The position numbers and the translations under genes were made by a program. Below are positions 46,291 to 54,250 of a DNA stretch of 64,000 nucleotides, one piece after another. Source of the DNA: Actinomycetospora chibensis (GTDB taxonomy: Bacteria > Actinomycetota > Actinomycetes > Mycobacteriales > Pseudonocardiaceae); the NCBI RefSeq assembly GCF_028737215.1, contig NZ_JAQZAM010000007.1, positions 186,001 to 250,000 on the forward strand, given 5' to 3'. The notes under the pieces were generated by a model that saw only the letters and a list, made by a program, of their open reading frames with translations, had not been told where the DNA came from and made no database searches. Each line of letters begins with the position of its first letter. The stretch's first letter is position 1.

Positions 46291-46995
46291 GTGACGCTCC
46301 CGCGCCTCGACCGCGTCCGTCCCGCCACCCGGCGTCCCGTCACCGGGGCCGTGGTCGTGCTGCACGGCGGGAGCCCGAACAACCGGGAGGCCGCCGACGG
46401 GCTGCGGCTGCCCTACCTGCGGATGGTGCCGTTCGCGCGCAGCCTAGCGTCGGCCGGAGCCCGCCGCGGGGTGGACGTCGGCCTGTTGCGCTACCGCTAC
46501 CGCGGCTGGAACGCGCCCGACCTCGACCCGGTGCAGGACGCCCGCTGGGCGCTGCGCGACCTGCGACAGCGCCACGGCGACGTCCCGGTCGTGCTGGTCG
46601 GGCACTCGATGGGCGGGCGGACCGCGCTGCGCGTCGGCGGCGACGAGGGCGTGGTCGGCGTCGCCGGGCTGGCGCCGTGGATCGAGCGCGGCGAGCCCTG
46701 GGAGCACCTCACGGGCCAGACGGTGCTGATCGCCCACGGCGACCGCGAGCGGATGACCTCCCCGCAGGCCTCCCGGTGGTTCGCCGGCCGTGTGGCGACG
46801 ATCTCCGACCGCGTCGCGCGCTTCGACGTCCTCGGCGACGGCCACACGATGCTGCGGCGGGCGTCCGACTGGCACGACCTCGTCACACACTTCGCTCTCG
46901 GGGCCCTCGGACTCGAACCGTTCACCGAGCCCGTCGCGAAAGCGATGGCGGCAGGGGATCCGGACGGACTGGAGGTCCCCCTGGAGAATCCGTAG
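46291..46995 (+). CDS. Alpha/beta hydrolase
   Basis: 234 residues from GTG 46291 with GGAG just upstream. Core motifs are VVVLHGGSPNNRE (oxyanion loop), VGHSMGG (Ser nucleophile near residue 110), LIAHGDRERMTSP (acid) and GDGHTMLRRASDW (His). Substrate unknown. The last 25 residues, EPFTEPVAKAMAAGDPDGLEVPLENP, are an extra tail. It is 23 bp upstream of the FAD-dependent oxidase gene and in the same direction, so it may deliver or remove acyl groups for that lipid pathway (inference). Confidence 0.87.
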   Translation: MTLPRLDRVRPATRRPVTGAVVVLHGGSPNNREAADGLRLPYLRMVPFARSLASAGARRGVDVGLLRYRYRGWNAPDLDPVQDARWALRDLRQRHGDVPVVLVGHSMGGRTALRVGGDEGVVGVAGLAPWIERGEPWEHLTGQTVLIAHGDRERMTSPQASRWFAGRVATISDRVARFDVLGDGHTMLRRASDWHDLVTHFALGALGLEPFTEPVAKAMAAGDPDGLEVPLENP

Positions 46996-47018
46996 GGATT
47001 CGGGTGAGGAGTGGTGGC

Positions 47019-48272
47019 ATGCGGGAGCGGGTCGCGGTCGTCGGTGCGGGGGTCTCGGGACTCACCGCGGCCTACCTGCTCCAGCGGCGGTACGACGTCA
47101 CCCTGTTCGAGGCGGAGGGCCGTCTCGGCGGGCACGCGCACACCCACGAGCTCGACACCGTCGCGGTCGACTCCGGGTTCATCGTCCACAACGACGTCAC
47201 GTACCCGAACCTGCTGAGGCTGTTCGCCGAGCTCGGGGTCGCGACGCAGGACTCCGAGATGAGCATGAGCGTCCGCGACGAGGCCACCGGCCTCGAGTAC
47301 GCCGGCGCCCGCGGGCTCAGGGGCCTGTTCGCCCAGCCGCGCAACGTCGCGAACCCGCGCTACCTGCGGATGCTCGGCGAGGTCCTACGCTTCCACCGCC
47401 AGGCCCGCGCCGTGGTGGACGGGACGTCGCCGCTCGCCGAGGACGTCACGTTCGGCGAGTTCCTCGACGCCGGCGGCTACTCGCCGTACTTCGTCGAGAC
47501 CTTCGCGGTGCCCGTGGTGTCCGCGGTCTGGTCGTCGGGGCCGGAGCTCTCGCGGCAGTACCCGGCGCGCTACCTGTTCACGTTCCTCGCGAACCACGGG
47601 ATGCTCTCGATCGGCGGCTCGCACCGCTGGCGCACCGTCGTCGGCGGCTCGCGCACCTACGTCGAGCGCGCCGCGAAGGGGCTGTCGGCGGTGGAGGTGT
47701 CGACGCCGGTCCGGGCCGTCGTGCGCAGCGGGGACGAGGTGCGTGTCCGCGACGACGCCGACGTCGAGCGCCGCTTCGACCGCGTCGTCGTCGCCACCCA
47801 CGCCCCGGACGCGCTGCGCCTGCTCTTCGCGCCGACCGCCGAGCAGGTGTCGGTGCTCGGGGCCTTCCGCTACTCGCCCAACGAGACCGTCCTGCACACC
47901 GACACCTCGGTGCTCCCGCGCGCCGAGGGGGCCCGGGCGTCGTGGAACCTGCTGCGCGTGCCGGGGGAGTCCAAGGTGCTGGTCAGCTACGACATGACGC
48001 GGCTGATGCGGTTGCCCCAGGATCCCCACAGCCCGGAGACCTACGTCGTCACGCTCAATGCGACCGACCGCATCGACCCGAGCACGGTCATCGCGCGCAT
48101 GGACTACGAGCACCCCGCCTACACCCCGGAGTCGGTCGCGGCCCAGCACCGGCTGCCGGAACTGAACGACGACCGGCTCGCCTTCGCCGGCGCCTACCAC
48201 GGGTGGGGCTTCCACGAGGACGGTTGCGCCTCGGGTGTGCGCGCCGCCGCCGCCCTCGGCGCGACGTGGTGA
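47019..48272 (+). CDS. FAD-dependent amine-oxidase-like oxidoreductase (lipid cluster)
   Basis: 417 residues from ATG 47019 with GAGGAGTGG about 7 nt upstream. FAD-binding GAGVSG at residues 9-14 and GRLGGHAHTHELDTVAVDSGFIVHN, characteristic of the amine-oxidase-like family encoded beside cfa and DUF1365. SWNLLRVPGESKVLVSYDMTRL and FAGAYHGWGFHEDGCASGVRAA end the FAD domain. In proteobacterial furan-fatty-acid pathways a homologous flavoprotein desaturates a methylated acyl chain (UfaD type). The stop overlaps the DUF1365 start (GTGA). No membrane helix, so peripheral. Confidence 0.9.
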   Translation: MRERVAVVGAGVSGLTAAYLLQRRYDVTLFEAEGRLGGHAHTHELDTVAVDSGFIVHNDVTYPNLLRLFAELGVATQDSEMSMSVRDEATGLEYAGARGLRGLFAQPRNVANPRYLRMLGEVLRFHRQARAVVDGTSPLAEDVTFGEFLDAGGYSPYFVETFAVPVVSAVWSSGPELSRQYPARYLFTFLANHGMLSIGGSHRWRTVVGGSRTYVERAAKGLSAVEVSTPVRAVVRSGDEVRVRDDADVERRFDRVVVATHAPDALRLLFAPTAEQVSVLGAFRYSPNETVLHTDTSVLPRAEGARASWNLLRVPGESKVLVSYDMTRLMRLPQDPHSPETYVVTLNATDRIDPSTVIARMDYEHPAYTPESVAAQHRLPELNDDRLAFAGAYHGWGFHEDGCASGVRAAAALGATW

Positions 48273-49012
48273 GCTGGCTCTACGAGGCCGAGGTCGGCCA
48301 CCGGCGCCTCGAGAGCCTCGACGACGCCTTCACCCACCGGCTCTACCTGTGGCTCGTCGACCTCGACGACCTGCCCCGCCTGCCCGCGCCGCTCCGGCCG
48401 TTCGCGCGGTTCCGGGCCGCCGACCACATCGGCCACCCCGACCGCACGATCCGCGAGAACCTCGACGCGTTCCTGGCCGCGCGGGGGATCGCGCGGCCCC
48501 CGCGGGTCCTCATGCTCGCCCACGCCCGCGTGCTCGGGTGGGTGTTCAACCCGATCACGCTCTACTGGTGCCGCGACGCCGACGGCGCGCTCGTGGCCGT
48601 CGTCGCTGAGGTGCACAACACCTACGGCGGGCGCCACCACTACCTGCTCGAGGTGGACGAGGCCGGCCGCGCCCGCGTCGACAAGGACTTCTACGTCTCG
48701 CCGTTCTTCCCCGTCGACGGCGAGTACCGGATGCGCGTGCCGGAGCCGGGGGAGACGCTCTCGGCGACGATCGTGCTGCGCCGCGAGGGCGGGACGGCGT
48801 TCGTCGCTACGCTGCGCGGTCGGCGACGGCCCGCCACGGCGCGCACGGTGCTCGCCGCCGTCCTGCGACACCCGGCGGTGACGCTGCGCGTGTCGGCGGC
48901 CATCCGGCACCGGGGCATCCGGTTGTGGGCCCGCGGCCTGCCGGTGATCGCCCGCCGTCCCGTCGACACCGGCCGCGGGCTCGATCAGCTCGCCGCGGCG
49001 CCCCGGTCCTGA
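48269..49012 (+). CDS. DUF1365 family protein
   Basis: 247 residues from GTG 48269, overlapping the flavoprotein stop. The signature is FTHRLYLWLVDLDDLPRL, DHIGHPDRTIRENLDAFLAARGI, LGWVFNPITLYWCRDADG, VVAEVHNTYGGRHHYLLEVDEAGRARVDKDFYVSPFFPVDGEYRMRV: a polar protein of unknown mechanism that always accompanies the amine-oxidase-like gene and often cfa. It may be an accessory enzyme for methylated or furan fatty acids. A 39-bp palindrome directly follows the gene. Confidence 0.92.
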   Translation: MSWLYEAEVGHRRLESLDDAFTHRLYLWLVDLDDLPRLPAPLRPFARFRAADHIGHPDRTIRENLDAFLAARGIARPPRVLMLAHARVLGWVFNPITLYWCRDADGALVAVVAEVHNTYGGRHHYLLEVDEAGRARVDKDFYVSPFFPVDGEYRMRVPEPGETLSATIVLRREGGTAFVATLRGRRRPATARTVLAAVLRHPAVTLRVSAAIRHRGIRLWARGLPVIARRPVDTGRGLDQLAAAPRS

Positions 49013-49020
49013 GGCGGTTC

Positions 49021-49059
49021 CTGGCTGGTATCGCTCGCTCAGCGAGCGATACCAGCCAG
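49021..49059. repeat. 39-bp perfect palindrome after DUF1365
   Basis: Arms 49021-49039 (CTGGCTGGTATCGCTCGCT) and 49041-49059 are exact inverses around a single C. It begins 8 bp after the DUF1365 stop and ends 22 bp before the next start. It probably terminates the cluster or is a mobile palindromic unit. Confidence 0.8.
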
Positions 49060-49081
49060 TAACCAGGCACACTGCCTCGCC

Positions 49082-49609
49082 GTGACCGCTCCGCTCACCA
49101 TCCGCGTCGCCGGAGCCGCCGACGTGGACTCCCTGCTCGCCCTCGTCCACAGCGCCTACCGGGGTCCGTCGGGCCGCGAGGGCTGGACGTCGGAGGCCGA
49201 CCTCATCGACGGCCCGCGCACCACCCGCGAGCTGCTCGCCGCCGACGTCGCCGATCCGTCGATCTCCGTGCTCGTCGCCGGCGACCTGCTCGGCTGCGCC
49301 GCCGTCACGCACGAGGCGGGCGCGTCGACGGCGTCGTTCGGCCTGTTCGCGGTGCGGCCCGGGCTCCAGGGCGGGGGCGTCGGGTCTGCGCTCCTCGCCG
49401 CGGCCGAGGACCACGCGCGCGAGCGGGGCGCGACGGTCATGGAGATGCTCGTCATCGACCGCCGCGAGGAGCTCATCGCCTGGTACGAGCGCCGGGGCTA
49501 CGCCCGGACGGGGGAGAGCCGCCCGTTCCCCTACGGCGCCGAGGGCGTGGGCGAGCCGCGGGACGACGACTTCAGGTTCGCCGTGCTCGCGAAGAATCTG
49601 GGACGCTGA
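49082..49609 (+). CDS. GNAT-family N-acetyltransferase
   Basis: 175 residues from GTG 49082. LTIRVAGAADVDSLLALVHSAYRG begins the fold, FGLFAVRPGLQGGGVGSALLAAAEDHA is the acetyl-CoA site (QGGGVG) and EMLVIDRREELIAWYERRGYARTGESRPFPY is motif B. FGLFAVRPG and the final PFPYGAEGVGEPRDDDFRFAVLAK resemble acetyltransferases seen with aminoglycoside or peptide substrates, but the substrate cannot be assigned. The next gene, HhH-GPD, starts 4 bp after the stop, so they form an operon. Confidence 0.9.
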   Translation: MTAPLTIRVAGAADVDSLLALVHSAYRGPSGREGWTSEADLIDGPRTTRELLAADVADPSISVLVAGDLLGCAAVTHEAGASTASFGLFAVRPGLQGGGVGSALLAAAEDHARERGATVMEMLVIDRREELIAWYERRGYARTGESRPFPYGAEGVGEPRDDDFRFAVLAKNLGR

Positions 49610-49613
49610 CCCG

Positions 49614-50204
49614 GTGCCCGACCTGACCCTCGCGCAGGACGCCGATGCCGACGCGGTCCTGAGCTCGAACCCGCTCGCGCTGCTCATCGGCATGCTGCTC
49701 GACCAGCAGTTCCCGATGGAGCGCGCGTTCGCCTCGCCCGCCCTGCTCACCGAGCGCCTCGGTGGCCCGCTCACGGCCGCCGGGATCGCCGAGTACGACA
49801 CCGAGGCCCTGGTCGCGGCGTTCACCGGCCCGCCGGCGCTGCACCGCTACCCGCGCTCGATGGCCGAGCGGGTGCAGGCGCTCTGCCGGACGATCGTCGC
49901 CGACTGGGGTGGCGAGGTCGAGCGCCTCTGGAGCGACGCCGCCGACGGCCGCACGGTGCTGGCGAACCTGCAGTCGCTGCCCGGCTTCGGCAAGCAGAAG
50001 GCGCAGATCTTCACGGCCCTGCTCGGCAAGCAGTGCGGCGTGCGCCCCGAGGGCTGGCGCGAGGCCGCGGGCTCCTACGGGGACGACGGCTCGCGCCGCT
50101 CGATCGCCGACGTCGTCGACCCCGTCACGCTCGCCGAGGTGCGCGAGTTCAAGCAGGCGCAGAAGAAGGCGGCCAAGGCCGCGAAGGCCGACGCGCCCTC
50201 CTGA
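49614..50204 (+). CDS. HhH-GPD-type base-excision repair protein
   Basis: 196 residues from GTG 49614. ALLIGMLLDQQFPMERAFASPALL is the start of the helix-hairpin-helix GPD fold in the actinobacterial subgroup, and LQSLPGFGKQKAQIFTALLGKQ is the HhH hairpin. The region where DNA glycosylases carry the catalytic Asp lies after the hairpin (RSIADVVDPVTLAEV); an Asp there could serve. The C-terminus is a Lys/Ala tail (FKQAQKKAAKAAKADAPS) that may bind DNA. Homologues are annotated as DNA-repair glycosylases without a known lesion. Confidence 0.88.
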   Translation: MPDLTLAQDADADAVLSSNPLALLIGMLLDQQFPMERAFASPALLTERLGGPLTAAGIAEYDTEALVAAFTGPPALHRYPRSMAERVQALCRTIVADWGGEVERLWSDAADGRTVLANLQSLPGFGKQKAQIFTALLGKQCGVRPEGWREAAGSYGDDGSRRSIADVVDPVTLAEVREFKQAQKKAAKAAKADAPS

Positions 50205-50293
50205 CCCACCCCCAGGTGGCGCTCGGGGCGCCCAGGGTTGAGTCTGAGAGGTGCGGGCACCCGCGCAGGAGAGGTGCCGAGGAGGCGACGAAC

Positions 50294-50710
50294 GTGAACC
50301 GACGTCACGACGACGACGGGCCGATCCTGATCACTCAGGCCCAGGTCTCGTACGACGAGGAGTTCGCGGCGCGCAAGAAGCGCTATTCGCTGATCATGGC
50401 GTGCCGCATCCCGTGCCTCATCCTCGCCGGGGTCTTCGGCATCGCCTTCCAGTGGCCGTGGGTCGCGGTCGCGTTCATCGTGCTGTCGGTGCCGCTGCCG
50501 TGGGTCGCGGTGCTCATCGCGAACGACCGCCCGCCGAAGAAGGCCGAGAAGGCCAACCGCTACCGCAGGAACCACCGCGAGCTCGACAGCGTGCCCGACG
50601 CGCAGATCATCGAGGCCGCCGAGGTGCTCGACCAGCGCACCGAGTGGCCCCGTCGGTCCCCGCAGGACGGCCGGGCCCACGAGGCGCCGCGCACGGGCAC
50701 CGAGGGCTGA
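50294..50710 (+). CDS. DUF3099 family membrane protein
   Basis: 138 residues from GTG 50294 with GAGGAGG at 50279-50285. ILITQAQVSYDEEFAARKKRYSLIMACRIPCLILAGVFG begins the family motif, and two membrane helices follow (ILAGVFGIAFQWPWVAVAFI and VLSVPLPWVAVLIAND). PPKKAEKANRY and the acidic C-terminus are cytoplasmic. It is a short actinobacterial inner-membrane protein of unknown function. In Mycobacterium a homologue lies near sigB, and here it also sits in the sigB-sigA interval. Confidence 0.87.
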   Translation: MNRRHDDDGPILITQAQVSYDEEFAARKKRYSLIMACRIPCLILAGVFGIAFQWPWVAVAFIVLSVPLPWVAVLIANDRPPKKAEKANRYRRNHRELDSVPDAQIIEAAEVLDQRTEWPRRSPQDGRAHEAPRTGTEG

Positions 50711-50755
50711 TCTCGCCCCGCGCGGACCGGACGGACGGTGCTGCCGTCACCCGCT

Positions 50756-52474
50756 TCAGGCGCCCCGCAGGAACGGGGTGCGCAGGGGCGCGATCTGGGG
50801 GGCGCTCCGCGGCAGGGGCGTGACGCCCGGCAGCGGCCCCAGCCCGCGTGCGGGAGCCGGGAGGCGCGGCGCGGACGGGCGCTGCTCCGGCGCGGCGTGC
50901 CGGGGTCCGGAGACCGGGCCGTCGTGCGCCGTGCCGTCGTGTGCCGGGACCGCCGTCCGCGGTTGGTGGGCGTTGGCGTGGGTGGCGAGGGCGTGCACGA
51001 ACGTCCGTGAACCCGGGACCCGGTCGGCGATGTCGGTGGACCCCGCGGCCGCGGCGTCCTGGGCGGGACCCTGCACGCAGCGCCGCGCGGCGTTGATGCA
51101 GTCCGCGCCCTCCTCGGCGCGGCGCTCGGAGGACAGGTACTCCAGCAGCGCGTGGTCGGTGATCGGGTTGTGGCGCTGCTCGGGGAAGCTGTCGATGGCG
51201 AACTGACGCCCGGGCGGCGGGTCCTCGTAGGTCACCGTGATCCGTAGCGCCGGCACCGGGATGAGGTCCTCGTCGCACTCGCCGTTCTCGTCGGGGTACC
51301 GGATGTGGGTGGCGTGGTCCTCCGAGTCGAGGTCCTGCCCGTTCCAGCAGCTCGGGAAGTCGTAGACGCGCTGCAGCGACGACCCGTCGGGGCACATCGG
51401 GTAGAGGTCGGTCATGCGCTGGCCCGACCCGGTGCAGGTGAACTTGGCGTTGCTGCCCTCGCCGCCGGTGGTGGCCGCCTTGGCCGACCCCGTGACCAGC
51501 GCGATGTTGAGGGGCATGGCCTCGGTGCGCCGGGTGCCGTGCCCATGGAACGTGAAGTCGACCGACGACGGCTCGATGAACGACCCGACGTTGCCGTCGA
51601 GGCTGCCCCCGTCGGCCCCGACGTCCGGCCCGACGCCGCGGAGATCCCGAAGCACCGGCCAGAAGATGGGGGAGCGGTCGCCGTTCGTGCACGTCGTCGA
51701 CGATTCCTCGAGCGTCTGGTCCTCCGAGGCGAAGTTGGTGCCCTCGTTGCCGGCGTAGTCGTGGGTGTGCTGCGCGCCGTTGCGCTTGCCCGGGGCGATG
51801 ATGAAGTTGTCGGAGTTGTGATGCGCGCTCATCGCGCACCGGATGCTGTAGCTGCCGCCGGAGAACACGCCGCCCTCGCCGCGTCGCCCCACCGAGCGGA
51901 CGTTCTGGATGTTCACGAACTCCTCGGCGCTGGGGCGGCCCGCCTTGTCGCGGTTGGGGAACTGCTCGGCGTCCTCGCCCCCGGCGCCGCCGCCGCCCTG
52001 ACCGCCCGCCCGGCCCCCGCCGCCCTGCTCCTCGTCCTGCCCGCCCTCCTGCCCGGAGCCATCGCCGGAACCGGAGCCGGAGCCGGAGTCCTCCCCGGAG
52101 CCTTCGGAGTCCGACCCGGAATCGGAGTCCTCGGAGTCGGAGCCACCGGCGGCCGACTCTCCTGAGTCCGACTCCGAGTTCCCCGACTCCTCCGAGCCCT
52201 CCGAATCCGAGTCCGACCCGGAGCCCTCGTCGTCCTCCGCGATCGCGACGAGACCCCCGTGGGAGACGAGCGGCGTCCCGGCACCGACCGCGACACCGAT
52301 GACCAGGCCGGCCACGGCGAGCACGGCGAGCAGGAGCAGGGGGACACGGCGCGGACCGCGGGCGCGGCGCTCCAGCGCGTCCCACGGGCTCGCGGGCGTC
52401 TCCGCGTCCGCGTCAGCCCGCGCCTGCGCGCCCCGCCGCACCCGGGGCGAGCGCCCCCACCGCGACCCGCTCAT
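50756..52474 (-). CDS. Secreted/anchored DUF1996 protein with acidic Ser/Asp linker
   Basis: 572 residues. A cytoplasmic N-terminus (residues 1-48) leads to one membrane helix (LLLLAVLAVAGLVIGVAVGAG), so the rest is outside. Residues about 78-165 are an almost pure Ser/Asp/Glu/Gly linker (DSDSEGSEESGNSESDSGES). The DUF1996 domain spans about 175-420: VNIQNVRSVGRR, RCAMSAHHNSDNFIIAPGK, AQHTHDYAGN, SIEPSSVDFTFHG-type strands and YDFPSCWNGQDLDSEDHATHIRYPD. A Pro/Ala-rich tail ends the protein. DUF1996 is found in secreted fungal and actinobacterial proteins of unknown activity. Cys pairs suggest extracellular disulfides. Confidence 0.85.
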   Translation of the reverse strand: MSGSRWGRSPRVRRGAQARADADAETPASPWDALERRARGPRRVPLLLLAVLAVAGLVIGVAVGAGTPLVSHGGLVAIAEDDEGSGSDSDSEGSEESGNSESDSGESAAGGSDSEDSDSGSDSEGSGEDSGSGSGSGDGSGQEGGQDEEQGGGGRAGGQGGGGAGGEDAEQFPNRDKAGRPSAEEFVNIQNVRSVGRRGEGGVFSGGSYSIRCAMSAHHNSDNFIIAPGKRNGAQHTHDYAGNEGTNFASEDQTLEESSTTCTNGDRSPIFWPVLRDLRGVGPDVGADGGSLDGNVGSFIEPSSVDFTFHGHGTRRTEAMPLNIALVTGSAKAATTGGEGSNAKFTCTGSGQRMTDLYPMCPDGSSLQRVYDFPSCWNGQDLDSEDHATHIRYPDENGECDEDLIPVPALRITVTYEDPPPGRQFAIDSFPEQRHNPITDHALLEYLSSERRAEEGADCINAARRCVQGPAQDAAAAGSTDIADRVPGSRTFVHALATHANAHQPRTAVPAHDGTAHDGPVSGPRHAAPEQRPSAPRLPAPARGLGPLPGVTPLPRSAPQIAPLRTPFLRGA

Positions 52475-52513
52475 GACCCTCCGTCCGACACCCCGGCCTC
52501 CGCGCCGCGGACG

Positions 52514-53764
52514 CTAGCCGCGGCCCGCGCGGCCCGGTGGCGCTTTCGCGGAACTCGTGGCGCGAGACCGGACCGGGCCCGACCAGGGGTCGGTGCGCAG
52601 GGGCGCGGGGTGCGGCCACGGCCCCGTGGCCGGCCGGACCGGGCGGGCGATCGGGACGGGCCCCGGCCCGGCACGGACCACGGGCCCCGGCCCCGGCGGC
52701 ATGTCGAGCACGCGCACCGGGCCCGACACCGGGCCGAGCGGGCGCGGACGTGCTCCCTCCCGGTGGGTGCGGGCGGGCCGCGGCGGCGCCAGCGGGCGGA
52801 TCTCGGTGCGTTCCGGGTCGTCCCCGCCGGTGGTGACGAGGGCCGGCGGCCCCCAGCCGTCGCCGGAACGGGCGGGCCGGGCCGGCGCCGGCCCCGCCGC
52901 GGCGCCCCGCCGCAGGTCGAGCAGGGGCGTCCAGGGCCAGTACTCCTCGAGGCGTCGGCAACGGGCGCACCCCAGCCCCAGCACGAGGCCGAACACGAGA
53001 TGTCCCACGAGCGAGAGGAGCACCGTGGCCGGCGTCAGCGGGAACATCTGCTGCTGCCCCCGCGGGGCCAGGGCCACCGTGGCGACGAGGCCCGTCCACA
53101 CGGGGAACACCGCGAACGTCACCGAGGCCGCGACGGTGGCGCGCTCGCCCCACCGGCGCAGCCCGGTGGCGGCGACGAGCACGAAGAACGCGACGCCGAT
53201 GCCGCCGCCGTCCCCGACGTAGCGCCACAGGTAGCCCACGACCGCGCCGACCACCGAGGACCCGGCGTCGGCGGCGGGACCGGAGCCGAGGATCCAGGTG
53301 CCCACGCGCGGGATGAAGTCGCCCCACCAGCCCAGCAGGTAGACGGTGTCCAGGCGCACCGCGTCGTAGACCAGCGTCGCCAGCACCCCCCACATCGCCC
53401 CGGCGAGCAGCAGCCGCTCCTCGCCGGCGGGGGAGAACACGCCGAGCAGCAGGGTGACCAGCGTCAGCGGCACCACGAGCAGGCCGGCCGTCACGTTCAT
53501 CGGGGCGATCCCGAACACGTGCGCGAGGATCGCGAGCAGCGGCAGCGCGGCCACGAGGAGGTGCAGGCCCAGCCGGAGAAGGCGCGCACGGTGCTCGCCG
53601 ACGAAGACGCGGACGACCTCGAACCGCGACCCCGGGTGGCCGGGCAGCTCGTCGGGCAGCTCGTCGGGCAGCACCGCGGACGGCCAGGGGACGGGCGCCC
53701 GCGCGAACCGGGGCGCCACGCCGGGACGACCGACGGGATGGGCCGACCGGGCCGGTGCGGCCAT
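52514..53764 (-). CDS. Polytopic membrane protein with long Pro/Arg-rich C-terminal tail
   Basis: 416 residues from ATG 53764, chosen for GGAGGAG 6 nt upstream; the frame is open further but unlike protein. Residues 65-300 hold about seven hydrophobic helices (LLVAALPLLAILAHVFG, AGLLVVPLTLVTLLLGVF, VGVAFFVLVAATG...). The loop between helices 4 and 5 contains LLGWWGDFIPRVGTWILGS. The final 120 residues are cytoplasmic, rich in Pro, Arg and Gly (GPVSGPVRVLDMPPGPGPVVRAG). No family or active site recognised; it could be a transporter-like or sensor-type protein. It lies upstream of the DUF1996 gene on the same strand, a likely operon. Confidence 0.75.
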   Translation of the reverse strand: MAAPARSAHPVGRPGVAPRFARAPVPWPSAVLPDELPDELPGHPGSRFEVVRVFVGEHRARLLRLGLHLLVAALPLLAILAHVFGIAPMNVTAGLLVVPLTLVTLLLGVFSPAGEERLLLAGAMWGVLATLVYDAVRLDTVYLLGWWGDFIPRVGTWILGSGPAADAGSSVVGAVVGYLWRYVGDGGGIGVAFFVLVAATGLRRWGERATVAASVTFAVFPVWTGLVATVALAPRGQQQMFPLTPATVLLSLVGHLVFGLVLGLGCARCRRLEEYWPWTPLLDLRRGAAAGPAPARPARSGDGWGPPALVTTGGDDPERTEIRPLAPPRPARTHREGARPRPLGPVSGPVRVLDMPPGPGPVVRAGPGPVPIARPVRPATGPWPHPAPLRTDPWSGPVRSRATSSAKAPPGRAGRG

Positions 53765-53924
53765 GAGCGCTCCTCCTCGACGGGGACGGGTGCGCTCACC
53801 GTGACAGCACCGTCGGCGGTGTGGGTGCCGTTTGGTGCGATCCGCCCCCGGGCGGCCGGGGACTGTGGGCAACGGGCCTCCCGGCGTGCCCCCACCGTCG
53901 GGGTCGTGGGGCATCATGGAGCCC

Positions 53925-54173
53925 ATGAGCCAGACCACCGTGCTTCCCGACACCCGGCCCCAGGGGACCGACCGCACGGGTGACGACGACCCGAAGATGT
54001 TCCACTACGTCCGGAAGAACAAGGTCGCCGAGTCGGCGGTCACCGGGTCGATGGTGGTGGCCCTCTGTGGCGAGACCTTCCCGGTCACGCGCTCGCCCAA
54101 GCCGGGCTCGCCCGTCTGCCCGGCGTGCAAGGAGATCTTCAGCAAGATGCGGCCCGGCGACGACGGCGAGTAG
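53925..54173 (+). CDS. DUF3039 small zinc-binding protein
   Basis: 82 residues from ATG 53925 (ATG 53916 is possible). Conserved residues KMFHYVRKNKVAESAVTGSMVVALCGETFPVTRSPKPGSPVCPACKEIF give a zinc site: His27, Cys48, Cys65 and Cys68 (CPAC). A compact cytoplasmic protein of unknown function, present across actinobacteria and, in M. tuberculosis, next to the sigB region. Its end lies 78 bp before the helicase gene, same direction, so the two may be cotranscribed. Confidence 0.9.
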   Translation: MSQTTVLPDTRPQGTDRTGDDDPKMFHYVRKNKVAESAVTGSMVVALCGETFPVTRSPKPGSPVCPACKEIFSKMRPGDDGE

Positions 54174-54250
54174 GTCCCTGCGGACCTCTCCGACGGCCGC
54201 CCGATCACCGGGCCGCCGCCGTCCCCGTCCGACGTCTGCCCGGAGGGCCC

